Assembly (NCBI RefSeq): GCF_025567625.1 | Contig: NZ_JAOQJC010000033.1 | Location: forward strand, 1 to 64,000 | Length of the DNA stretch: 64,000 nucleotides | Reading direction: 5' to 3' | Origin: Paenibacillus sp. J5C2022 | Lineage (GTDB): Bacteria > Bacillota > Bacilli > Paenibacillales > Paenibacillaceae | The notes under the pieces: generated by a model | What the model was told of the DNA's origin: nothing | What the model saw: the letters and a program-made list of their open reading frames with translations, nothing else | Database searches by the model: none | Shown: in pieces, positions 36,350-44,108 of the stretch | Numbering within the stretch: position 1 is the first letter of the stretch | Layout of the letters: each line of letters starts with the position of its first letter | Made by a program: the position numbers and the translations under genes

Positions 36350-37774
36350 ATGGCCACCACTGCAATATGGGATGTAACCGACCGATTGAAGCGCGTACTA
36401 GATTACGCCCGGAATCCTGATAAAACGGCACAAGATCGCTTTGAACCGGGCAATTTGCAGCAGGCGCTGAACTATGCGACAGAAGATGTGAAAACGGAAA
36501 AACAGCTTTACGTCAGTGGCGTGAACTGCGATCCGCTTACCGCGTATGAGCAAATGCAGCGCACTAAGCGGCAATATCAAAAAACGGATGGCATTGTCGC
36601 GTTCCACGGATACCAGTCGTTCGCGCCTGGCGAAGCGTCACCAGAAGTTGCACATGCCATTGGTGTCAAGCTGGCGCAGGAGCTTTGGGGGGAGCGTTTT
36701 GAAGTCGTGGTTGCGACCCATCTGGACAAAGGTCATTTGCACAATCATTTCGTCCTTAATTCCGTCTCATTCCTAGATGGCAAGCGTTATTACGACAACA
36801 AAGCTTCTTATGCCCTCATGCGGCAAACGTCTGATCGACTGTGCCGAGGGTATAAACTGTCAGTCATTGAACACCCCGAAACAGGCAAAGCCAAGCATTA
36901 TGGGGAGTGGCAAGCGGAGCGTGAAAACAGACCCACTTGGCGGGGGCTGATTCGGGAAGATATCGACACGGCCATTGCCGCTTCCATGACGATGACGCGG
37001 TTTTTCACCGCTTTGCAAAAGCAAGGATATACGCTCAAAACCAATGTGAAGCATCTTGCTGTACGTCCGCCCGGCAAGGAACGTTTCGTTCGCTTGCGCA
37101 GTTTAGGCGATGATTATACGGAAGAATCGTTAAAGGAACGTATTTTGCAGAATCGTATGCCGAAGCGCCAACCACCGCTCCCATTGCAGCGACGCAGGCG
37201 AGTCGTTAAGGTACGCGGTGGCTGGAGAACGATACGTAAAATTAAGGGTTTACAGGCATTATACTTGCGTTATCTCTACCAGATGGGCATCCTGCCCAAG
37301 CATCGTGCGTCTCCGAAGAGGACGCATTTTTTGTTGCGTCAGGATTTACGACATTTGACGCTTATCACCGAACAGACGAGGCTTTTGTGTCGCCGTCAGA
37401 TTTCTACGGAAGATGAGTTGCTTGCTTACCACGGACAGCTTCAGGCGGATATGAAACGACATTACGGCGTACGTAAAACCTTGTATAACCGGCTACGCCG
37501 TTGTAAGCAGGAAGATCAGGTTGCGGTTTACAAAACGGAAATTGCTGAATGTTCCCGTCAGCTTGCGAAGCTGCGAAAAGAAGTGAAACTTTGTATGGGT
37601 ATCCTTACCCGTTCAGAGGGAATGGCCCATTTGTTAAAGGAACGCGAACCAGAACGTCCTATACGAGAGGAGATGGATACCAATGAGCGGCGGAAACGAA
37701 GCGGCCGATCAGGTCGTCAATATGAGCCTGAGAGGAATCGAGGTCATGGCGAAGATTTCCGGCGAAGGCGCTAA
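36350..37774 (+). CDS. Conjugative relaxase (MOBP type)
   Basis: 474 aa. The relaxase domain covers about the first 270 residues. Motif III is HLDKGHLHNHFVLNS at about residues 123-137, the metal-binding triple His. The catalytic Tyr in motif I is probably among the tyrosines in the N-terminal 55 residues, and the N-terminus DRLKRVLDYARNPDK is typical of Tn1549-like relaxases. The C-terminus is basic and helical. It nicks oriT and pilots the strand into the recipient. Its 3' end overlaps the PcfB-like gene by 92 bp in another frame. Confidence 0.92.
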   Translation: MATTAIWDVTDRLKRVLDYARNPDKTAQDRFEPGNLQQALNYATEDVKTEKQLYVSGVNCDPLTAYEQMQRTKRQYQKTDGIVAFHGYQSFAPGEASPEVAHAIGVKLAQELWGERFEVVVATHLDKGHLHNHFVLNSVSFLDGKRYYDNKASYALMRQTSDRLCRGYKLSVIEHPETGKAKHYGEWQAERENRPTWRGLIREDIDTAIAASMTMTRFFTALQKQGYTLKTNVKHLAVRPPGKERFVRLRSLGDDYTEESLKERILQNRMPKRQPPLPLQRRRRVVKVRGGWRTIRKIKGLQALYLRYLYQMGILPKHRASPKRTHFLLRQDLRHLTLITEQTRLLCRRQISTEDELLAYHGQLQADMKRHYGVRKTLYNRLRRCKQEDQVAVYKTEIAECSRQLAKLRKEVKLCMGILTRSEGMAHLLKEREPERPIREEMDTNERRKRSGRSGRQYEPERNRGHGEDFRRRR

Positions 37775-38624
37775 GCATTTGGCGGTGTATTTATTCGCTG
37801 CCTTGCAAGGGCAGAAAAAAACGAAAGGACGCATTCGTTTGGAAAGCCTGCTTCGCAGTGGCAAGGAGTTGAAAGTGTTCGCAGTTAAAAATGAAGACTT
37901 GCCGACCTTTTGCAAGGAAGCGAAGAGGTACGGCGTACTTTATTGCGCACTACGCGATAAAAAGAACGTGGATGGTCTTTGTGATGTGATGGTACGAGCT
38001 GAGGATGCTTCCAAGATCAATCGAATAGTCGAACGTTTCAAGCTGGCAACGATAGATACGGCCAGCATTAAGCAAGAAATTGCGAATGCCCGCAGTGAAA
38101 AGCAACCGGACGAGAACCAAGGGGTACAGATGCCGGAGCAAACCGTCGAAGCATCTGAACACGAGGCTAACCCTCCGTCTCCGGCAGAGGAGGAAGTCCG
38201 AGAAGATTTTTTGGACGAACTGCTGGGAAAGACCGAACCGCCGGGGGAGGAGAAACAAACAAACGTACAACCAGAAACATCCCAACCAGAACCCCAACCC
38301 CTGGTCAACGAACAAACGGAACAGCAGATACGGACACATACTCCCCTTACGGAGGAGGAGAGAGCGGCGGAACAACCGACTCCGTACGAGCCTATCTCCG
38401 TGAGCAGCGACGACAGCGGAAAGGATTCGACTGAACATCAACCGCAGGAAAAAGTGTCGATCCGAGAGTTGCTGCGCGAAATTCGGGAAGAAAATCGGGC
38501 AGCAGAGAAAAAACGTCAGCAGTTGGAACACGATCCTCCGTTGCCAAGACGAAAGGATCGGGGTAAACCGACATCAGGCAAAAAGATGCCAACAAACCAG
38601 CGAAAGAAAGGGAGATCGAAATGA
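37683..38624 (+). CDS. PcfB family (DUF3801) conjugation protein
   Basis: 313 aa. Residues 1 to about 130 match PcfB/DUF3801: VVNMSLRGIEVMAKISGEGA, FAALQGQKKTKGRIRLESLL and FCKEAKRYGVLYCALRDKK. PcfB of pCF10 is an accessory factor linking the relaxosome with the coupling protein. The second half is Pro/Glu/Gln-rich and disordered, ending in a basic tail. Ribosome binding site AGGAGATG precedes ATG 37683, inside the relaxase gene. Confidence 0.88.
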   Translation: MSGGNEAADQVVNMSLRGIEVMAKISGEGAKHLAVYLFAALQGQKKTKGRIRLESLLRSGKELKVFAVKNEDLPTFCKEAKRYGVLYCALRDKKNVDGLCDVMVRAEDASKINRIVERFKLATIDTASIKQEIANARSEKQPDENQGVQMPEQTVEASEHEANPPSPAEEEVREDFLDELLGKTEPPGEEKQTNVQPETSQPEPQPLVNEQTEQQIRTHTPLTEEERAAEQPTPYEPISVSSDDSGKDSTEHQPQEKVSIRELLREIREENRAAEKKRQQLEHDPPLPRRKDRGKPTSGKKMPTNQRKKGRSK

Positions 38625-39517
38625 GCCAATTAGACGAACTATTTCATCAAGCTTCCTCTTCTCCTGCCGGGCAACCGTTTGACAAGGAAGCTTGGGTTCA
38701 GAAAAAACAGGAATTGCGGCAGTGGACGTATGAGACGATTGATACGATGACAACGACGATTGCGCAAAAGGGAGAACCGTATCAACGGTATTTGGATGTG
38801 CAGGCGCTCTTCGACAGATACAGTGTTTCCAATGCGCTATTGATTCTAGCGCAACGTCCAGAAGCGACTCGTATCGCCGATTTTGATAGTTGGAAGGAAC
38901 AAGGCGTGTCCATCCGCCGCAAGGAAACCGGATTTTATATTCTGGAGCCCGGCGATGAATACAAACGGGAGGATGGGAGTACCGCAATTAGCTACAATCC
39001 CAAGAAAATGTTCGATATTGTCCAAACTACGGCTAAGAAATTAGAGCAACCTGTTCACCCTGATGATCGCACTCGCATCAAGGCGCTTATGGATCGTGCG
39101 CCTGTTCCTATAGCCATTAGTGACACGCTGCCTGCGGACGTGCATGCCATCTATCAGCCGGATGTACGCAATATTGTGATCCGTCGTGGACTGGGGGCAG
39201 GAGACATTTTCCGCGCATTAGCACAAGAGCTGGCACATGCGGAAATGGACCGTGGCGATGGTCGATACAGCCGCTCTGAATATCAGATTCACGCGTTCAG
39301 TGCAGCCTACATCCTTTGCAAGCAAGCGGGTGTTGATACAAAGCCATTCCGGTTCGAGCGGGTCACCGAGCGCTTTAAGGACATGGAACCACAGACCGTT
39401 CGTGCAGAGTTAACGACGATGAAAGAAGCTGCCCATTCGATTTCCCGACGCATGCATCGTGTGCTGACCCCGCAGCGGCAATCACCGCAAGCGAATCGAA
39501 CCGATTCTGTTCGTTAA
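38621..39517 (+). CDS. ArdC-like protein with degenerate metallopeptidase motif
   Basis: 298 aa. The N-terminal half has the ArdC ssDNA-binding-like pattern (YQRYLDVQALFDRYSVSNALLI). The C-terminal half is a zincin-like fold with ALAQELAHAEMD. In place of HExxH it reads QELAH, so the first metal His is lost and peptidase activity is doubtful. The second His and downstream YQIHAFSAAYILCK remain. ArdC-type proteins protect incoming single-stranded DNA from host nucleases. It overlaps the PcfB-like gene by 4 bp. Confidence 0.8.
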   Translation: MSQLDELFHQASSSPAGQPFDKEAWVQKKQELRQWTYETIDTMTTTIAQKGEPYQRYLDVQALFDRYSVSNALLILAQRPEATRIADFDSWKEQGVSIRRKETGFYILEPGDEYKREDGSTAISYNPKKMFDIVQTTAKKLEQPVHPDDRTRIKALMDRAPVPIAISDTLPADVHAIYQPDVRNIVIRRGLGAGDIFRALAQELAHAEMDRGDGRYSRSEYQIHAFSAAYILCKQAGVDTKPFRFERVTERFKDMEPQTVRAELTTMKEAAHSISRRMHRVLTPQRQSPQANRTDSVR

Positions 39518-39532
39518 GGAGTGTGACTAGTC

Positions 39533-39724
39533 ATGAAAATGGAGGATCGTATTCTCAATCTCGATTACTACGAGCATGGCATTGTCATTCATGCGCTGAA
39601 TACACTCCGAAACAACTTAATTGGAGAACAGCGATCGACGGATGCTGTGGACGATCTGTTGTTGAAAACGATGGACGCCCCCTACCAAAAAAATAAACGC
39701 AGGGGGAACCGTGAAGCGCGCTGA
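39533..39724 (+). CDS. Small conserved element protein before VirD4
   Basis: 63 aa. ILNLDYYEHGIVIHALNTLR and TDAVDDLLLKTMDAP resemble a short protein that sits before VirD4 in many CTn-like elements. No function is known. It overlaps the VirD4 gene by 14 bp, so it is translated together with it. Confidence 0.65.
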   Translation: MKMEDRILNLDYYEHGIVIHALNTLRNNLIGEQRSTDAVDDLLLKTMDAPYQKNKRRGNREAR

Positions 39725-41492
39725 AGCTGCAAGGAGCCATTTGTTACTCCTTGCAGCTTTTTATATTCCCGTCATTTGGTTGGCGCTGCTCGTTGCTCCG
39801 GCATTATCCGGGGGATTGCCCGCACTTTTGCTTTATCTTGGCGATGCAGTGGATCGTCCCTTTGACATTCGCTGGGTAGCCGATACACCGCGAAGCTTAT
39901 TGATTTTTACATTGGCTTACGGGTTAGCGGTCGGCGCATATCTGGCCTCGCCGCGCAATTATCGTCGCCGTGAGGAACATGGCAGTGCGAAATGGGGGAA
40001 AGCAAAACCGATTAATACCAAATATCGAAGCAAGCAATCGGAACAAAACAAAATTTTGACGCAGCGCGTTCGGATCGGGCTGGATGGCCGCAAGCATCGT
40101 CGAAATTTGAATGTGCTGGTCGTAGGCGGTTCCGGTTCTGGTAAGACGCGATTTTATGCCAAACCGAATGTGATGCAGGTGCATACCTCTTTTGTCGTAC
40201 TTGACCCCAAAGGCGAAATCTTGCGCGATACCGGCAACTTGCTCAAGTCCAAAGGCTATGACATTAAAGTGCTGGATTTAATCAATCCACACCGTTCGCA
40301 TGGCTATAATTCCTTTGCCTATTTGCAAGACGACAAGGACGTTCTCAAACTGGTCACCAATCTGATTCGCAATACAACGCCGAAGGGCAGCAACACAAAT
40401 GATCCTTTTTGGGAGCGTTCCGAGACCGCTTTGCTCGAAGCGCTCGTTCTGTATCTCTTATATGAAGCACCGCCGGAGGAACAGAACTTCCCGATGGTGA
40501 TGGAAATGATCGCTGCTGCCGAGGTTCGGGAGGAAGATGAAACGTATCAAAGTCCGCTTGATGAGCTATTTGAGCGGCTGGCGATGCGCGACCCGGAACA
40601 TCTTGCCGTGAAGCAATATAACATTTTTAAGTTGGCAGCGGGGAAAACAGCAAAGTCTATTCTGATTGGACTTGGCGTGAGGTTGGTGAAATTTAACTTG
40701 CATACCATCGCTGGGATGAGCCAAGTCGATGAAATGGAACTGCCCACTATGGGTGAAAAGAAAACAGCGCTATTCGCCGTTATTCCTGACAACGATAGCA
40801 GCTTCAATTTCATCGTTGGCATGCTCTACACGCAACTTTTTCAATGTTTGATGTATGAGGCCGACTATAAGCACGGCGGGCGCCTGCCGATCCATGTGCA
40901 TTTTGTGATGGATGAATTCGCCAATGTTGCCTTACCTGATGAGTTCGATAAGTTGCTTTCGACGATGCGCAGTCGTGAGATTTCCGTCTCGATCATTCTG
41001 CAAAATCTGGCACAGCTCAAAGCGCTGTATAAGGATTCTTGGGAAAGCATTGTAGGCAACTGTGATGAGTTTTTATATTTAGGCGGCAATGAGCAATCCA
41101 CGCATAAATATGTGTCGGAATTGCTGGGAAAAGAAACGATTGATACAAACACCTACGGCCAAAGCAAAGGTCGCAGTGGTAGCTATTCGATCAACTATCA
41201 ACAATCCGGCCGAGAACTGCTTACGCCTGATGAAGTGCGGTTGCTCGACAATCGCTATGCCCTGCTCTTTATTCGCGGCGAACTGCCGGTGATGGATGAG
41301 AAATACGATGTATTGCGCCATCCTCATGTCTCGTTGACGACAGACGGCGAAGGTCAGACCTATCAGCACGGTGGTACAGAGCATGCGCTCGATTGGCGCA
41401 CCGTGCAGTTGGATGAGAATGGCGAATATGAGCTTCTGTCTGAGGAAGAACTGGAAGCATTACTTTTACACGAAAGGATGGATGAGGTTTGA
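39711..41492 (+). CDS. VirD4/TcpA-like type IV coupling protein
   Basis: 593 aa, GTG start. Two N-terminal membrane helices (LLLLAAFYIPVIWLALLVAP and SLLIFTLAYGLAVGAYLA) are followed by Walker A GGSGSGKTRF near residue 143 and Walker B HFVMDEFAN near 397. The AYLASPRNYRRREEHGSAKW and VVLDPKGEI segments are typical of VirD4/TraG of Gram-positive elements. It brings the relaxosome to the transfer channel. It is full length. Confidence 0.93.
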   Translation: MKRAEAARSHLLLLAAFYIPVIWLALLVAPALSGGLPALLLYLGDAVDRPFDIRWVADTPRSLLIFTLAYGLAVGAYLASPRNYRRREEHGSAKWGKAKPINTKYRSKQSEQNKILTQRVRIGLDGRKHRRNLNVLVVGGSGSGKTRFYAKPNVMQVHTSFVVLDPKGEILRDTGNLLKSKGYDIKVLDLINPHRSHGYNSFAYLQDDKDVLKLVTNLIRNTTPKGSNTNDPFWERSETALLEALVLYLLYEAPPEEQNFPMVMEMIAAAEVREEDETYQSPLDELFERLAMRDPEHLAVKQYNIFKLAAGKTAKSILIGLGVRLVKFNLHTIAGMSQVDEMELPTMGEKKTALFAVIPDNDSSFNFIVGMLYTQLFQCLMYEADYKHGGRLPIHVHFVMDEFANVALPDEFDKLLSTMRSREISVSIILQNLAQLKALYKDSWESIVGNCDEFLYLGGNEQSTHKYVSELLGKETIDTNTYGQSKGRSGSYSINYQQSGRELLTPDEVRLLDNRYALLFIRGELPVMDEKYDVLRHPHVSLTTDGEGQTYQHGGTEHALDWRTVQLDENGEYELLSEEELEALLLHERMDEV

Positions 41493-41788
41493 AACGTACA
41501 ATCAAATGGCTGATGACGGTCTATACGATGATGACGCTGTTCGGAACGATGCTGGTATCCACTGTCTACGCACAGGGTGATCCAATGACAACGGTTAATA
41601 ATTTATCCGATTTTATTTTTGGATTGATTCGCGCGGTCGGCATGATTATATTGGGCTTCGGCATCGTTCAAATCGGCTTATCGCTCAAATCACACGATCC
41701 TTCACAGCGCGCTAATGGATTCTTAACGCTGGCAGGAGGCGTCATCATTACCTTTACCAAAGAAATATTAAACTTGATCGCAGGTTAA
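41489..41788 (+). CDS. Small VirB2/TrbC-like membrane protein (Maff2-type position)
   Basis: 99 aa, TTG start overlapping the VirD4 stop by 4 bp. A signal peptide (about residues 1-29, ending VYAQG) is followed by two hydrophobic helices (LIRAVGMIILGFGIVQIGL and FLTLAGGVIITFTKEIL). Size and topology match VirB2-like small proteins encoded between VirD4 and VirB6 in CTns. It is likely a channel or surface component. Confidence 0.7.
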   Translation: MKRTIKWLMTVYTMMTLFGTMLVSTVYAQGDPMTTVNNLSDFIFGLIRAVGMIILGFGIVQIGLSLKSHDPSQRANGFLTLAGGVIITFTKEILNLIAG

Positions 41789-41852
41789 AGGAACGGGTAG
41801 CGAGGAATGGTGCGATGATGACTGTTCCTCCCCCCGATTAAAGGGTGAGTGT

Positions 41853-42692
41853 ATGTCGAAAAACAGTTGGGTTGCAGACAATCTGGAAAATGCATTAGAC
41901 ACTTGGAACGAAAAAATGAATGAAATCTGGCAGCTTGTTACGCAATCGCCTGCCGAGTTTAAAGGAGGCGCTGTATGGCAAATCATTACGGATATTCACG
42001 GCGCTTTGCAAGCAACGGGGCTGGCGCTGCTGGTCTTGTTTTTTGTCATCGGCGTCATGAAAACAGCAGGCAATTTTGCTGAACTGAAGCGGCCAGAACT
42101 GGCGGTCAAGTTATTCGTCCGGTTTGTGTTGGCCAAGGCAGTTGTCACCTACGGGCTGGAACTCATGATTGCCTTGTTTACGATTGTACAAGGCATGATC
42201 GCGACCATGATGAACCGTTCGGGATTTGGCGGGATGGATGGCATGTTTTTACCCGAACTCATTACCCAAGCCATTGAAGATGTCGGGTTTTGGCATAGCA
42301 TACCGCTGTGGATCGTGTCTTTGCTGGGGAGCTTGTTTATTACGGTTCTTTCCTTCATCATGATTCTTTCTGTGTATGCACGTTTCTTTCGGATTTATCT
42401 ATATACTGCTATCGCTCCCGTTCCATTGTCCTCTTTTGCTGGGGAGCCAAGTCAGAGTATTGGAAAATCATTTTTGAAAGGGTATGCGGCTGCCTGCATG
42501 GAAGGGGCGATCATCGTGCTGGCTTGCATCATTTATGCTGCTTTCGCTACTGCTCCCCCTGCCGTAGAGGCGGATACCGGCGCAGTCACGATGGTGTGGA
42601 CGTATATCGGGGAACTGATTTTTAATATGCTCATCCTCGTGGGGACGGTGAAGATGGCGGATCGTGTTGTCAGAGAAATGCTTGGATTGTAA
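41853..42692 (+). CDS. VirB6/TrbL-like conjugal transfer membrane protein
   Basis: 279 aa with at least five membrane helices (LALLVLFFVIGVMK, LVKAVVT region, IVSLLGSLFITVLSFIMIL, AIIVLACIIYAAFA, ELIFNMLILVGTVK). It is of the VirB6/TrbL-like CD1112 type in Firmicutes elements and forms the inner-membrane channel. ATG 41853 has GGGTGAGTG upstream. It is the last gene of the first transfer block and converges with the XRE gene. Confidence 0.88.
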   Translation: MSKNSWVADNLENALDTWNEKMNEIWQLVTQSPAEFKGGAVWQIITDIHGALQATGLALLVLFFVIGVMKTAGNFAELKRPELAVKLFVRFVLAKAVVTYGLELMIALFTIVQGMIATMMNRSGFGGMDGMFLPELITQAIEDVGFWHSIPLWIVSLLGSLFITVLSFIMILSVYARFFRIYLYTAIAPVPLSSFAGEPSQSIGKSFLKGYAAACMEGAIIVLACIIYAAFATAPPAVEADTGAVTMVWTYIGELIFNMLILVGTVKMADRVVREMLGL

Positions 42693-42710
42693 AGATCGTA
42701 TGGCATTGCA

Positions 42711-43046
42711 TTATTGAATAGCCTTCAAAAACAATCTTACTAGAGACAGCGCATCTTGACGCTGTTGATCTGTGCATTGGTTGAGCGCAGCTAGAATCAG
42801 CTCTGTCTCCGTATGAGGTTCGGCATGTTGGTCATGCGGCAGCAATAAATCATTTGGGGACAGTTTGAGTAAATGGCACAGGGCTAGCATCGTCTCAATC
42901 GACATGCCTACATTCCCGCGCTCAATGTCGGCGCAAAATCTTGGGACACGCCCAATCTGCTCAGCTACGTTCTCGCGGGAAAATTGCAATGCCTCCCTTT
43001 GTTTCCGAATGCGTTGCCCTACCTTCTTTTTATCGTACACATGCAT
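42711..43046 (-). CDS. XRE family transcriptional regulator
   Basis: 111 aa. The helix-turn-helix domain covers residues of about 8-65 (KVGQRIRKQREALQFSRENVAEQIGRVPRFCADIERGN). The C-terminal 40 residues are unrecognised. It is the only minus-strand gene in the element and diverges from the Spo0E-like/PrgI/VirB4 block. A 14-bp inverted repeat in the shared promoter region is the likely operator. It is probably the transfer or maintenance repressor, as ImmR is in ICEBs1. The start is ATG 43046. Confidence 0.85.
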   Translation of the reverse strand: MHVYDKKKVGQRIRKQREALQFSRENVAEQIGRVPRFCADIERGNVGMSIETMLALCHLLKLSPNDLLLPHDQHAEPHTETELILAALNQCTDQQRQDALSLVRLFLKAIQ

Positions 43047-43068
43047 GATCCTCACTTTCAAATCGATT

Positions 43069-43158
43069 TTTGGAATTTATAACTCCTATTATGGGTGAGT
43101 ACACAATTGACTAAAATGAGTTTTGAACATACTCTGTAGATGGTTTATAAATTCCAAA
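43069..43158. promoter_or_regulatory. Divergent promoter region with a 14-bp inverted operator pair
   Basis: TTTGGAATTTATAA (43069-43082) and its exact reverse complement TTATAAATTCCAAA (43145-43158). On the plus strand, TTGACT (43107-43112), 17 bp and TACTCT (43130-43135) form a promoter whose start would lie just before the right arm. The left arm lies in the 5' leader of the XRE gene. A repressor bound at both arms could stop both transcripts. Confidence 0.7.
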
Positions 43159-43201
43159 GATATTTCGTTTCTTCATAGTTTATGAAAAGGCAGGTGTACA
43201 G

Positions 43202-43363
43202 ATGGATGGGCTATTAAAGAAGCTGGAAAGGGAAAGGCGAAAAATGAATGAGCTTGGCGAACAATCGTTGAAGAACAACGCCCCCTTATCGGATAACAAA
43301 AAATTAAAGAGGCAAAGCAAAAAGGTGGATCAATTGATTACGCAATACATGAAGCGCAGGTGA
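43202..43363 (+). CDS. Spo0E-like aspartyl-phosphate phosphatase
   Basis: 53 aa. The sequence KKLERERRKMNELGEQSL followed by LKRQSKKVDQLITQYMK fits the two-helix Spo0E family, in which the S-x-x-[LV]-D core of helix 2 acts on phosphorylated Spo0A. The family's usual length is 50-90 aa. AGGTG precedes ATG 43202. It is the first gene under the XRE-controlled promoter and sits inside the conjugative element, so the element may slow sporulation of its host. The match is by short motif only. Confidence 0.65.
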   Translation: MDGLLKKLERERRKMNELGEQSLKNNAPLSDNKKLKRQSKKVDQLITQYMKRR

Positions 43364-43398
43364 ATGCAGGGATATTTTAAATGAAGGAAGGGGAGCCG

Positions 43399-43749
43399 AT
43401 GGAGTTTCCGTCTTGGTTTAGACAAGCGATTCAAAAGCGATTAGATGGCATTTCTGCTCATATTGAGCATCATCTTGATCTGAACCGCATTGGTGACAAG
43501 GAAAGGAAAGCGTTTGAACGATTATTTGCGTGCATGGACATCGGACGTATGCCAGAATTTGCAGATTGGGAGGACCAGCAGTATTTGAAGCAGGCGCTCA
43601 TGAACGAACGGCTATACTTGCAAGGGTTGAAGGATGGCATGCAGCTTGCCACTTCGTTAGCAGATCACCCGCATGCATTTGAAGGGCTAGACAGTACGAA
43701 TACAAATCATCGTAAACCTGTTGCACATAGGGAGGATTCGGGAGGTTAG
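43399..43749 (+). CDS. Unknown protein of the transfer operon
   Basis: 116 aa, largely helical (FRQAIQKRLDGISAHIEHHL, AFERLFACMDIG, YLKQALMNERLYLQGLKDGM). No family is recognised. The start is ATG 43399, with AGGGGAG upstream, in preference to ATG 43381. It ends 5 bp before the PrgI gene. Confidence 0.55.
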   Translation: MEFPSWFRQAIQKRLDGISAHIEHHLDLNRIGDKERKAFERLFACMDIGRMPEFADWEDQQYLKQALMNERLYLQGLKDGMQLATSLADHPHAFEGLDSTNTNHRKPVAHREDSGG

Positions 43750-43753
43750 TCAG

Positions 43754-44104
43754 ATGGAAGTAAAGATCAACCGGGAAATCCGGGAATATACCGAAAGTTT
43801 ATTCTTTGGACTGTCTTTGCGACAGTTCTTTTTTTCTGTTTTGGCCATCATTTTGGCGATTGGTCTGTATTTTGGATTGCGGGGACGGTTTGGTGTGGAG
43901 ACGCTCAGCTGGATGTGCATTTTAGGGGCTGCTCCTTGTGCCGCGCTCGGCTTCATTCGTTATCACGGCATGACAGCAGAACAACTGCTTTGGGCTTATA
44001 TTAAATCAGAATTTTTAATGCCGAAGCTTCTAACTTTTCATTCTACTAACCTTTATTACAAAGTGCTGAAACAAAACATTCAGCGTCATGAGCAAGGAGA
44101 GTGA
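43754..44104 (+). CDS. PrgI family conjugation protein
   Basis: 116 aa. MEVKINREIREYTESLFFGL and two adjacent membrane helices (FFFSVLAIILAIGLYFGL and MCILGAAPCAALGFI) match PrgI, a VirB3-like inner-membrane component that always precedes VirB4. GGAGGT at 43741-43746 fixes ATG 43754. It overlaps or abuts VirB4. Confidence 0.9.
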   Translation: MEVKINREIREYTESLFFGLSLRQFFFSVLAIILAIGLYFGLRGRFGVETLSWMCILGAAPCAALGFIRYHGMTAEQLLWAYIKSEFLMPKLLTFHSTNLYYKVLKQNIQRHEQGE

Positions 44105-44108
44105 GTTT

